Shown here piece by piece: positions 22,977-31,094 of a DNA stretch of 31,678 bases (position 1 is the first letter of the stretch; every line of letters starts with the position of its first letter). The position numbers and the translations under genes are program-made. The notes beneath the pieces were generated by a model. The model worked only from the letters and a program-made list of their open reading frames with translations. It did not search any database and was not told the origin of the DNA. This stretch comes from Solirubrobacterales bacterium (lineage in GTDB: Bacteria; Actinomycetota; Thermoleophilia; Solirubrobacterales; Solirubrobacteraceae): assembly GCA_003151895.1 (NCBI GenBank), contig PLYX01000191.1:1-31678 (forward strand), written 5' to 3'.

Positions 22977-25900
22977 ATGCTCCACCTCGCCCGCCTGTCG
23001 ATCAGCAGGCCGAGGGCGGCACTCGCAGCGTGGGCCGCCCTCGCGGTCGCACTCGCCCTGATCGGCCTCGGCGTTAGCAACTCGCTGTCGCCTTCGATCG
23101 TGGTGGTGCCGGGCACGGAGTCTTCGCGGGCTGAACATCTGACAAACGCCCAGTTCGGGCCGACCCAGCTCGTGCCGATCCTGCTGCAGGGACCCGCGAA
23201 CGAACTGAATCGCCAGGGGCCGGCGCTCGTGCGCGCCCTGGTCAAGCGCCCTCATACGCGCGCGCTGTCGGCATGGGATGCGGGGGCCGCCTCGCAAGGA
23301 CTGCGACCCTCATCGACGGCGGCGATGATCGTGGTGTCGGTCGACAAGCCGGAAAAGCAGGTGGTCAACTACGACCAGCCGCAGATCGAAGCGCTCGTGG
23401 CACGCGACATCGCGCTGCCGGTGCGCCCGAGCATCACGGGCCAGCCGTCGATCGACCGGGCGCTGAAGGAAGAAGCGATCTCGACCACGCGCCGCTCCGA
23501 GCTGATCGCGATCGGCATCCTGTTCGTGCTGCTGCTGGCGGGGTTGCGCGCGCCGCTGGCGGCGGCCGCGGTGACCCTCGTTGCCGGAGCGACGGTGCTG
23601 GCGGCCTTTGGGCTGATGTCGCTGATCGGGAAGCTGATCGACGTGGATGCGATCGCGATCGCGCTGGCGTCGATGAGCGGCCTGGCGCTGGGGGTGGGCT
23701 ATTCGCTGCTGATCCTCGACCGCTTCCACCAGGAGGAGCTCGCGCCCGGGCACGACCCGCGCGAGGCCGTGACGGCGGCGGCGGCCGCGGTGTCCACGAC
23801 GGGCCGCGCCGTGCTGTTCGCGGGCACGGGGCTGATCCTCGCGCTGCTGCTGGCGACGGCGATCGCGCCGACGAGGATCCTGACGTCGCTCGGCGTGGGG
23901 GTGTTGCTGTGCTCGGCGCTGGCGGTGGGGGGCGCGGTCGTCGTGATGCCCGCCGCGCTCGTGCTGCTCGGGCCGCGGATCGCCTCGCCGGCGGTGGCCG
24001 CGCCCGGCGTCATGACGCGCGATTGGGACCGACTGGTGGGCGCCGGAGCCTGGGTCAGGCATAGGGCGGTGTTGGCGGGAGCGCTCGCGACGGCCGCGAT
24101 GCTCGCGCTGGCGGCGCCCGCGACATCGCTGAAAACGGGGCCGCCGGACGTGAGCCAGTTGCCGAAAGGCAATCAGGCGCGGGTGTCCTTCGAAGAGGTC
24201 GCACGCGTGATGGGCCCGGGCTGGCCGACGCCCTACAACATGATCGTCGTGAACCCGAAGGGGCCGATCACGACCGCGAAGACGCTGGAAGCGCTCGACC
24301 AGTTCCAGGAAAAGGTCGCAAATGACCCGGCGGTGGCCTCGGTGGCTGGACCTGGGGCGCTCAGCGCTGAAACCAAGGCGCTCGGCAAGCTGCCGACGGC
24401 GCTCGCGGAATCGAGCAAGCTGTTGACGGGCGGCAAGAAGGACCTGGGACGCCTGTCGAGCGGTCTCGGCCAGGCGGGCAGCGGGGCGCGGCAGCTGCAG
24501 AGCGGGCTCGTGGAAGCGAGTTCCGGCGCCGGGAAGCTGCACGGCGGCGCGGGCGAAGCGCAGACGGGCTCGGCAAAGCTGCACGCGGGCCTGGCGGTGG
24601 CGCGCAGCGGCTCGGCGAAGCTGTCGGGTGGCCTGGCGGAAGCGCTCGCGGGAGCGAACGCGCTGAAGGCGGGCGCGACGCAGGCGCTGGCGGGCTCGGT
24701 GGACCTCTCCAACGGCCTGTCCTCCGCGCACGCGCCGGCGGCGGCGGCCGTGCCGTCGCTGAAACAGCTCGACTCGCTGACGCAGAGCACGAGCGGCACG
24801 ATCGGCAGCCTGCAGGGCCAGGCGCAGGGCGCCTCGAGCGAGCTGTCGAGCGCGATCGCGGCGCTGCAGGGCATGACGAGCGGCAAGAACGACCCCCGCT
24901 ACGGCGAAGCGCTCGCGGCGCTCGAACGCGCACGGGGCGCGGCGAGCGGCGTCTCGAGCGGCCTGGGCGGCGCGGCGGGCGGGGCCGGGGAAGCGGCCAA
25001 GCTCGCGTCGACGATCTCAGCCCAGGGAACGTTCCTGGCGAACGTGCTCGGCGAACTGGCGACGGGCGCGGGCAAGCTGCAGGCGGGCATCGCCAAGCTG
25101 AACGCCGGCAACGCCCAGCTCGCGGGCGGGATCGGCAAGCTGTCCAGCGGCGGGGGACAGCTGACGAGCGGGCTCACCCAGCTGCGCGACGGCGCCGGGG
25201 CGCTCGAAGCGGGACTTGGGCAGCTCACGAGCGGCGCGGGCCAGTTGCAAACGGGCCTCGCGGGCGGCGTGTCGCCCACCGGCCAGCTCGTCAACGGCCT
25301 CGGCCAGCTGCAGGCGGGGGTGGCGAAGTTCAGCACGCAGCTGCCGTCCCCGAAGGACATCGAAACGCTGAACGAACAGTCGCCGGGGCTGTTCAACTCG
25401 GGCTACTTCCTGCTCGCGGCGGTGGAAGGGGCGCAGCCCGCCGCGGCCAACGCGGCCACGTTCGCGGTGAACGTGTCGCGCGGCGGAAGCGCCGGTCAGG
25501 TGGTCGTGATATCGCGCTACCCCTCGAGCGACCCGCGCACGGCCGCGCTCGGCGACCGGTTGGACGTCTACGCGAAGCGCTTTGCCCTCCAGAACCACCT
25601 TGCCACCGCGGTGGGCGGTCCGGCGGGCAACCTGGCTGACTTCACGAGCGCCACGAACGACCGCCTGCCGCTCGTGATCGTGGCGTTGGCATTGGCGGTG
25701 GCGTTGACGCTCGGCGTGGCGCTGCGCGCCGTGGCGCTGCCGATCGCGGCGGTGCTGGCGCTGCTGCTGACGGCCGCCTCGACGTTCGGCGCGATGGAGC
25801 TGCTGTTCGGCGGCTCCCATCCTCCCCTCGGCGGTCCGGGCTACCTGGACCCGATGTCGATCGTCGGCATCTTCACGGTCGTGTTCGGCATCTCGCTCGT

Positions 25901-26273
25901 GTACCTGACCGTCCTACTCGCCCGCGCGCGGGAGGAGATCGTCGCGGGTGCGACCGTGGATCGGGCGCTCGACACCGCGCTGCGGCGCACGGCCGCGGCC
26001 AGCACGGGGTCGGGACTGCTGATGATCGCGGCGCTGATCCCGTTCGCCACGACCGAACTGCTGACGGTGAGGGAGTTCGGCGTGGGCGTGGCGGTGGCGG
26101 TGGCGCTCGACGCGTTCCTCGTGCGCCCCGTGCTGCTACCGGCGGCGGTGGAGGTGTTGGGCCGCTGGAGCTGGTGGCCGACGCGGTTGGCCGATCACGG
26201 TGCGATCGTGCGAGCAAGTACGGAGGGCAAAACCGCAGGGCGCCCCGATGGGCACGCCCATGCCGGCGCGTAG
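22977..26273 (+). CDS. MmpL/RND-family exporter with Leu-x-x-Gly repeats
   Basis: A 1098-aa inner-membrane transporter. A first membrane helix (~15-38) is followed by an outer domain, a helix bundle (~175-345), one helix near 365-385, a second outer domain, and a second bundle (~893-1060). The second outer domain (~460-790) is built of X-X-X-Leu-X-X-Gly type repeats (for example KLHGGAGEAQTGSAKLHAGL), as in the YhgE/Pip-like and MmpL proteins of actinobacteria. Likely exports lipids or other hydrophobic compounds using proton motive force; substrate unknown. ATG 22977. The secreted-protein gene follows 41 nt later and is probably co-transcribed. Glu codons are unusually often GAA compared with other genes here. 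Confidence 0.88.
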   Translation: MLHLARLSISRPRAALAAWAALAVALALIGLGVSNSLSPSIVVVPGTESSRAEHLTNAQFGPTQLVPILLQGPANELNRQGPALVRALVKRPHTRALSAWDAGAASQGLRPSSTAAMIVVSVDKPEKQVVNYDQPQIEALVARDIALPVRPSITGQPSIDRALKEEAISTTRRSELIAIGILFVLLLAGLRAPLAAAAVTLVAGATVLAAFGLMSLIGKLIDVDAIAIALASMSGLALGVGYSLLILDRFHQEELAPGHDPREAVTAAAAAVSTTGRAVLFAGTGLILALLLATAIAPTRILTSLGVGVLLCSALAVGGAVVVMPAALVLLGPRIASPAVAAPGVMTRDWDRLVGAGAWVRHRAVLAGALATAAMLALAAPATSLKTGPPDVSQLPKGNQARVSFEEVARVMGPGWPTPYNMIVVNPKGPITTAKTLEALDQFQEKVANDPAVASVAGPGALSAETKALGKLPTALAESSKLLTGGKKDLGRLSSGLGQAGSGARQLQSGLVEASSGAGKLHGGAGEAQTGSAKLHAGLAVARSGSAKLSGGLAEALAGANALKAGATQALAGSVDLSNGLSSAHAPAAAAVPSLKQLDSLTQSTSGTIGSLQGQAQGASSELSSAIAALQGMTSGKNDPRYGEALAALERARGAASGVSSGLGGAAGGAGEAAKLASTISAQGTFLANVLGELATGAGKLQAGIAKLNAGNAQLAGGIGKLSSGGGQLTSGLTQLRDGAGALEAGLGQLTSGAGQLQTGLAGGVSPTGQLVNGLGQLQAGVAKFSTQLPSPKDIETLNEQSPGLFNSGYFLLAAVEGAQPAAANAATFAVNVSRGGSAGQVVVISRYPSSDPRTAALGDRLDVYAKRFALQNHLATAVGGPAGNLADFTSATNDRLPLVIVALALAVALTLGVALRAVALPIAAVLALLLTAASTFGAMELLFGGSHPPLGGPGYLDPMSIVGIFTVVFGISLVYLTVLLARAREEIVAGATVDRALDTALRRTAAASTGSGLLMIAALIPFATTELLTVREFGVGVAVAVALDAFLVRPVLLPAAVEVLGRWSWWPTRLADHGAIVRASTEGKTAGRPDGHAHAGA

Positions 26274-26314
26274 CCTCGCTGTAAGGCAGCATTACGCAGC
26301 GAAGGAGAGACAAC

Positions 26315-27025
26315 ATGAGACGGCTCAAGCTCACGGCCGCGGTCCTCGCCGCGGCGATGCTCGTAACGACGGCGATGGCGGCGCTCGCGCTGGCGAGCGC
26401 CCAGTTCAAACAGACGGCGAAGGTGACCCTGACGGCGAAAAAGGAAGGCGCCTCGACAGGCTTCAAAGCGAACCTGCAGTCCTCGGACCCGGGGGCGCCG
26501 CTTGAAAAGCCGCAGGGGCTGAAGACATTGACGATCACGTTCCCGTCGAAGACGAAGTTCAACTTCAAGACCAAAGCTTTGACCAAGTGCAAAGCCAATG
26601 ACACGGAAATCAAGGCGATCGCCGGCAAAGCGTGCCCGTCGAAAAGCAAGATCGGCTTGGGCGGCGCCACGGCAAATGGCGCGCCGGTGTTCCCGAAGAT
26701 CAGCGAGAGCGTGACCGCGTTTGCGGGCAACAATCAGATCCTGTTCCTGCTCGCCCCCAAGGTGCTCGGCGGTCCGGGAGCGACGCTCGTGTTGCACGGC
26801 AAGGTGTCCGCCAACAAGATCACGACCGAAGTTCCGCCCATCGTCGTGGGTGGCCTGACGATCGTGATCACCGGCCTCGAACTGCAAATCAAATCGGTCG
26901 GCTCGGGCAAGACGACCTGGGCGACAGCCGGGAAGTGCGTGAAAGGCAAGTTCACGGTGAAGTCCGGCTTCCTGTATCAGACGGGCGAAAAACTGACGTT
27001 GAGCAGCTCGTCGAGCTGCAAATGA
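26315..27025 (+). CDS. Secreted protein of unknown function
   Basis: A 236-aa protein with a clear Sec signal peptide (MRRLKLTAAVLAAAMLVTTA then MAALALASAQF), so it is exported. The mature part is Lys-, Thr- and Ser-rich with alternating strands, and has four Cys that could form disulphides (KCKAND, KACPSK, GKCVKG, SSCK). A good Shine-Dalgarno (AGGAGAG) precedes ATG 26315. The close position behind the MmpL gene suggests a partner or substrate. I do not recognise the family. Like mmpL it uses mainly GAA for Glu. Confidence 0.8.
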   Translation: MRRLKLTAAVLAAAMLVTTAMAALALASAQFKQTAKVTLTAKKEGASTGFKANLQSSDPGAPLEKPQGLKTLTITFPSKTKFNFKTKALTKCKANDTEIKAIAGKACPSKSKIGLGGATANGAPVFPKISESVTAFAGNNQILFLLAPKVLGGPGATLVLHGKVSANKITTEVPPIVVGGLTIVITGLELQIKSVGSGKTTWATAGKCVKGKFTVKSGFLYQTGEKLTLSSSSSCK

Positions 27026-27035
27026 GCTGACGCAC

Positions 27036-27079
27036 GGACGAACCGCGGCACGCCTCCGGTGGGTGACAGCGGTTCGTCC
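27036..27079 (+). terminator. 11-bp inverted repeat after the secreted-protein gene
   Basis: GGACGAACCGC (27036-27046) and GCGGTTCGTCC (27069-27079) are perfect arms around a 22-nt loop, 10 nt after the stop codon. There is no U-run. It likely ends or stabilises the mmpL-secreted protein transcript. Confidence 0.5.
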
Positions 27080-27322
27080 GAGCCGTAGCCATAGCGCTCG
27101 ACCAACCCCTCGAGCTTCGTCTTGGCGATCTCCGGCTGGCTCGCCTCGATCGCGTACAGCACCGCCAGATGCTCGAGCGCGTCCTCACCCGCGGTCCACG
27201 CCTGCGCGCAACGCCGCGTCTCGCTCAGCGGCGCACGCTGGGGCCCGCCGGCGCTCATAGAACGGGTGCTCCAGCACGTCGCATTCGCGCCTGGCCTCGT
27301 CGATCCTTGAAATCACATCCAT
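27080..27322 (-). pseudogene. TenA/PqqC-like (haem-oxygenase fold) protein remnant
   Basis: From ATG 27322 the minus strand reads MDVISRIDEARRECDVLEHP then FYER, the typical start of TenA/PqqC-like iron or thiaminase proteins. After a frame change near 27255 it reads ETRRCAQAWTAGEDALEHLA, VLYAIEASQPEIAKTKLEGL and VERYGYGSDE, which are the later helices of the same fold. About 80 internal residues and the C-terminus are missing. This is a deletion-derived pseudogene next to the end of the mmpL operon. Confidence 0.6.
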
Positions 27323-27362
27323 CGCACGGTTCCCTTCTGGTTCGTTGTGATCATGAAGAGCA

Positions 27363-27399
27363 CCCAAAGGGCATACCCGAAGGGCACATACCCAGAGGG
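27363..27399. repeat. Three CCC-nnn-GGG mini-hairpins in tandem
   Basis: CCCAAAGGG (27363-27371), CCCGAAGGG (27376-27384) and CCCAGAGGG (27391-27399) recur at 13-15 bp spacing with similar GGGCA(CA)TA linkers. They lie downstream of the cupredoxin stop. They may be a decayed tandem repeat or a weak terminator. Confidence 0.5.
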
Positions 27400-27428
27400 C
27401 ACGCGGCGGCAGGCGGGCGCTCCGCGGC

Positions 27429-28010
27429 CTACTGGACGGTCAGCTTGCCTTCCATGCCCGCTTGCCGATGACCGGGGACGGAGCAGTAGAACGTGTACGT
27501 TCCGGGCGCCAGTTTCAGCGTCAGCGTCTTGGTGCCACCTTGGAAGGTGGGCGTGGCGCCGAGCACCTTGGCGCCCTGCGCGATCGTCATGTTGTGCGCC
27601 AGCGGCGAGGAGTTGGCGAAGCTGATCGTCACGGTGCCCGCTTTTGCCGAGAGATACCTCGTGGCGAAGCGCAGCTGGCCTTCGGGGTCGGCTTCGTCCT
27701 TCACCGAGGAGCTCCCGGAGCCCGAGGCGGCTTCGCGACCGGCCTGCGTGAGGGGCGCGGCGGTCGCCTTGCCGGTGGAGCCACCTGAGGTGACCACCGC
27801 CATCGAGACCGCCGCCAGCACGAGCACGGCTGAGATGGCCATCACCGTCCGCTGGGGCGCCGCAGTGCTCGGGAAGCTCGGGTTTCGCATTCCAATGCCG
27901 ACTGAGACGATCAGCGCCCACGCCACGAGCAGGCCGCCCGCGATGTAGAACGGCAGCTTGCTCTTCTCGGCGGCGAGAACCGGTGCGAAGTGGCCGATCG
28001 CTGCGTGCAT
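27429..28010 (-). CDS. Membrane-anchored cupredoxin (plastocyanin-like)
   Basis: A 193-aa protein. Two hydrophobic helices (~19-41 LPFYIAGGLLVAWALI… and ~55-76 TVMAISAVLVLAAVSMAVV) anchor it. A Ser/Gly-rich linker follows, then a blue-copper domain with the ligands His in SPLAHNMTIAQG and Cys, His, Met in TFYCSVPGHRQAGM. It probably carries electrons on the outer face of the membrane. ATG 28010 begins MHAAIGHF; the frame is open much further upstream on this strand but only antisense to the hydrolase gene. Divergent from the hydrolase with 48 bp between starts. Confidence 0.85.
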   Translation of the reverse strand: MHAAIGHFAPVLAAEKSKLPFYIAGGLLVAWALIVSVGIGMRNPSFPSTAAPQRTVMAISAVLVLAAVSMAVVTSGGSTGKATAAPLTQAGREAASGSGSSSVKDEADPEGQLRFATRYLSAKAGTVTISFANSSPLAHNMTIAQGAKVLGATPTFQGGTKTLTLKLAPGTYTFYCSVPGHRQAGMEGKLTVQ

Positions 28011-28058
28011 TCCGCGCGCGAGACTAACCGATCGCTCGGTGGATATGCTCCCTCGCCG

Positions 28059-28940
28059 ATGACCGACGCGGTGCGTACCCCGGACGAGCTGCTCGAAGGT
28101 CTGCCCGACTTCCAGTTCCAGGCGCGCTACCGCGAACACGACGGTCTGCGGCTCGCCCATATCGACGAGGGCAAGGGCGCTCCGGTGGTGTTCATGCACG
28201 GCGAGCCCACCTGGTCGTTCCTGTGGCGCAAGGTGCTCGCCCCCGTGCGCGACGCGGGCTTTCGCTGCATCGCGCCTGACCTCCCCGGCTTCGGGCGCTC
28301 GGACAAGCCGATCGACGTCGACTGGTACTCCTATGACCGCCATGTCGAAGCGATCGCTCCCCTGATCGAGCAGCTCGACCTGCGCGGGGCCACGATGGTG
28401 GTGCACGACTGGGGCGGGCCGATCGGACTGCGACTCGCCGTCGAGCACCCCGAGCGCTTCGAGAAGCTCGTGATCCTCGACACCGGCCTGTTCACCGGTC
28501 ACCAGCGCATGACCGACGCGTGGACGGCGTTCCGCGACTTCGTCGAGCGCACCGAGGATCTGCCGGTCGGCTTCCTCGTGCGCGGCGCCTGCAAGAACGA
28601 CCCCGGCGACGAGGTGATCGCCGCCTACGAAGCGCCCTACCCGAGCGTCGCCTCGAAGGCCGGCGCGAGCGCGTTCCCGCTGATGATTCCCCGCACGCCC
28701 GACGCGCCCGGCGCGGCCGCCGGCCAGCGCGTGCTCGACGCGCTCAAAGAGGACACGCGTCCCACGCTGATGCTGTGGGCCGACTCCGACCCGGTCCTGC
28801 CGCTCTCCACCGGCGAGCGCTTCGCCGAGGCGATCGGCCGCGAGAAGCCGCGGGTGATCGAGAACGCGTCGCACTTCCTGCAGGAGGACGCCGGCCCGGA
28901 GATCGGGCGCCTCATCGCCGAGTGGCTCACCGCGGGCTGA
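28059..28940 (+). CDS. Haloalkane dehalogenase-like alpha/beta hydrolase
   Basis: A 293-aa cytoplasmic hydrolase. The oxyanion motif HGEPTWSFLW (47-56) and the nucleophile elbow VVHDWGGPIG with Asp117 are those of haloalkane dehalogenases (HDWGG with Asp, not Ser), and Trp118 next to it is a usual halide-binding residue. The acid is probably Asp in WADSDP (~240) and the base His in NASHFLQED (~270). Predicted to release halide and alcohol from halogenated alkanes; the natural substrate is unknown. ATG 28059; convergent with the SDR gene. Confidence 0.87.
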   Translation: MTDAVRTPDELLEGLPDFQFQARYREHDGLRLAHIDEGKGAPVVFMHGEPTWSFLWRKVLAPVRDAGFRCIAPDLPGFGRSDKPIDVDWYSYDRHVEAIAPLIEQLDLRGATMVVHDWGGPIGLRLAVEHPERFEKLVILDTGLFTGHQRMTDAWTAFRDFVERTEDLPVGFLVRGACKNDPGDEVIAAYEAPYPSVASKAGASAFPLMIPRTPDAPGAAAGQRVLDALKEDTRPTLMLWADSDPVLPLSTGERFAEAIGREKPRVIENASHFLQEDAGPEIGRLIAEWLTAG

Positions 28941-29000
28941 GTGGCCGGCGGGTGGGGGCCCAGCTCAGCCGGCCCCGTCGGCGAGCTGCGACTTCTCGGC

Positions 29001-29897
29001 TCAATCAACCCCGTCGGTGAGCCGCGGCGTCTCCGGCGCAGCCTCCAACCCTGGCTCGGAGTGTGAGGCGCGCAGCTCATAGTTGCGGCGCACGTTCGCA
29101 TCGGCGCCCGCGAGCACCCTGTCGGCCTTCATCGCGCGCGCCATGCCCTCCGAGAGCGTCCTCGGCAAGAGCGTGCCGAGCGTGTTGGTGCGCTTCGAGG
29201 ACTTGGGCACCCACACGTCCACGGTGCCGTGCTGAAGCGCGTCGACGATCGCATCCGCCACGTCGGCGGGTTGCAGGCTCTTCAGCCCGCGCGCCTCGCC
29301 GAGACCCGAGCCGAGTTCGGTGTTGACGACGAACGGCATCACGTAGCTGACGTCGATGTGGGCGTTCATCAGCCGCAGCTCGCCGCGCACCGCCTCCGTC
29401 AGGCCGACCACCGCGTGCTTGGTGGCCGAGTAGGTGGCGCCGCCCGGCGCGCCGAACTTGCCGGCCTGGGAGGAGATGTTCACGATGTGCCCGCGGTCGC
29501 GCGGCACCATCCGCTCGAGCGCCAGCTTCGTGCCGTGGATGACGCCGTGGATGTTGATGTCCACCATGCGCCTCGCCGTCAAATCGTCCTCATCGACGAA
29601 CCTTCCGATCTGCATGATCCCCGCGTTGTTGACGAGCACGTCCACCGGCCCGAGCTGCTCTTCGGCTCGGTCGAGGAACGCGGTGAACGAAGCGCGGTCG
29701 GTGACGTCGAGCGGGAGCGCCACCGTGCTGGCGCCGAGCTCCGAGGCGGTCTGCCGCGCCGCGGCGAGGTCGACGTCGCCGATCGCCACCTTCATTCCCT
29801 GACGCAGGAGCGCCTGCGCCGTCGCCTTGCCGATCCCGCGCGCGGCGCCTGTGATCGCCGCGGTCTGCCCGGCGAGGATACGGGGCTGCTTGGCCAT
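29001..29897 (-). CDS. Short-chain dehydrogenase/reductase (classical SDR)
   Basis: A 298-aa NAD(P)-dependent oxidoreductase. The cofactor motif TGAARGIG is at 16-23, NNAG at 90-93, Asn115, and the catalytic Ser142, Tyr156 and Lys160 (SSQAGKFGAPGGATYSATKH) are all present. Asp41 at the end of beta-2 (AIGDVD) suggests NAD preference. A C-terminal extension (~250-298) is longer than the minimal fold. It lies 66 bp behind the LysR gene on the same strand and may be its target or operon partner. Substrate unknown. Confidence 0.9.
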   Translation of the reverse strand: MAKQPRILAGQTAAITGAARGIGKATAQALLRQGMKVAIGDVDLAAARQTASELGASTVALPLDVTDRASFTAFLDRAEEQLGPVDVLVNNAGIMQIGRFVDEDDLTARRMVDINIHGVIHGTKLALERMVPRDRGHIVNISSQAGKFGAPGGATYSATKHAVVGLTEAVRGELRLMNAHIDVSYVMPFVVNTELGSGLGEARGLKSLQPADVADAIVDALQHGTVDVWVPKSSKRTNTLGTLLPRTLSEGMARAMKADRVLAGADANVRRNYELRASHSEPGLEAAPETPRLTDGVD

Positions 29898-29963
29898 GGT
29901 CTCTCCTTCTCAGTCGATCGTGTCCCGTGTGCGGCCAACGCTAGCGCGCCTCACCGGGCGGCG

Positions 29964-30920
29964 CTATGCCTTGCTGTCGACTGCGTCTCCGGGGCCGACC
30001 TTGCCCTCACCGCTGACGCTCATGCGCAGATGCTCGACGAGGGCCCGCCCCATCGGCGAGAGACCCTCTTCGGTGCCGTAGAGGAGCACGAAGCTGCGCG
30101 GGAAGCGCAGGCCGGCGACCTGGCGGACGAGCAGTCGCTCATCCGCGGCTCCCATCGTCAGCCTCGACAGCAGCAGGGGCGCACCCTCGTGGAGCGCCGC
30201 ATCCTTGGCCGCCGCCGTGTTGCCGATCTCCGCGAGCGGCGGCGACAGCGACAGTCCCAGCGGTCTGAGCACGGCATCGACGGTGCGCCGGCTGTCGGCG
30301 CCGGGATCGCGCATGATTATCGGCGTGCTCACGAACTCGTCGAGGTCGATCTCCTGGGCCGCCGCCCACGGGTGGTCCTGCGGCGCGACGACCACGATCT
30401 CGTCGTCGCAGATCGGGATCTGAGTCAGCGAACCTGCGTCCTGGAGCGAGGGGTCGACCGCGGCCAGACCCAGATCGACGCGCCCCTCACGCACCATATC
30501 CCACACCATCGCCGAGCGGACGATCGTGAGCTCCACCGAGAGGTGGCGCTCATGGCGACCCTCGAAGTCCACCAGCAGCTGCGGCAGCACCGACTCGGCC
30601 ATCGTCGGACTCGCCGCCACGCGCGCCGGCACCGCATCGTCGAGCACCCCGGCGATCAGCTGCTCGACCGCCTCGTCCTCCGCGAGCACACGGCGTGCCG
30701 CCAGGTACAGCCGTCTGCCGGTCGGGGTCGGCGACACCCCACGGTGTGAGCGATCGAGCAGGCGAGAACCCGCCAGCGTCTCGAGCACGCGCAGCCGCTT
30801 GGACAGCGCCGGCTGGCTGACATGCAGCACTCTGGCCGCGCGCCCCAGGCTGCCCAGGTCCACCGCCGCGCAGAATGCCCGCAGCTCCGCCAGCTCGGGT
30901 CCGCGCACCGGCCTGGTCAC
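29964..30920 (-). CDS. LysR-family transcriptional regulator
   Basis: A 318-aa regulator. The N-terminal winged helix-turn-helix is LAELRAFCAAVDLGSLGRAA then RVLHVSQPALSKRLRVLE, followed by the linker helix and a periplasmic-binding-like effector domain (VDLGLAAVD, DDEIVVVAPQDHPWA, APLLLSRLTMGAADERL). GTG 30920 follows a G-rich stretch; TTG 30923 is also possible. It probably controls itself and the SDR gene downstream, in response to a small effector. Confidence 0.9.
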   Translation of the reverse strand: MTRPVRGPELAELRAFCAAVDLGSLGRAARVLHVSQPALSKRLRVLETLAGSRLLDRSHRGVSPTPTGRRLYLAARRVLAEDEAVEQLIAGVLDDAVPARVAASPTMAESVLPQLLVDFEGRHERHLSVELTIVRSAMVWDMVREGRVDLGLAAVDPSLQDAGSLTQIPICDDEIVVVAPQDHPWAAAQEIDLDEFVSTPIIMRDPGADSRRTVDAVLRPLGLSLSPPLAEIGNTAAAKDAALHEGAPLLLSRLTMGAADERLLVRQVAGLRFPRSFVLLYGTEEGLSPMGRALVEHLRMSVSGEGKVGPGDAVDSKA

Positions 30921-30923
30921 CAA

Positions 30924-31094
30924 TCGCCCCCCAGCCGTCCGGACGTGGAGTGCGCTTCACGAGGCACTGCTCGCACCGGCGGGTCGAGCGGTTGGTCGAG
31001 CGCTTTCATCGGTACCTTTCTTGAAACTGCTTTCTATCTTCTATCACGCGCATCACGAGCCCGAGCCCGAGCCCGATGGACCTGCCCCAACCGG
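30924..31094. other. Intergenic region upstream of the LysR gene
   Basis: No gene is supported here. A short triplet of GCCCGA repeats (about 31060-31075) and an AT-richer stretch near 31018-31045 (CTTTCTTGAAACTGCTTTC) are the only features. The LysR promoter should be in it. Confidence 0.4.

Noticed and set aside
24233..25820. Long minus-strand open frames inside the mmpL gene
   Set aside because: They are Arg/Ala/Pro-rich shadows of the repeat region of a clear MmpL protein.
28010..28874. N-terminal extension of the cupredoxin frame to 481 aa
   Set aside because: The extension is antisense to the haloalkane dehalogenase-like gene; ATG 28010 gives a normal membrane-anchored cupredoxin.
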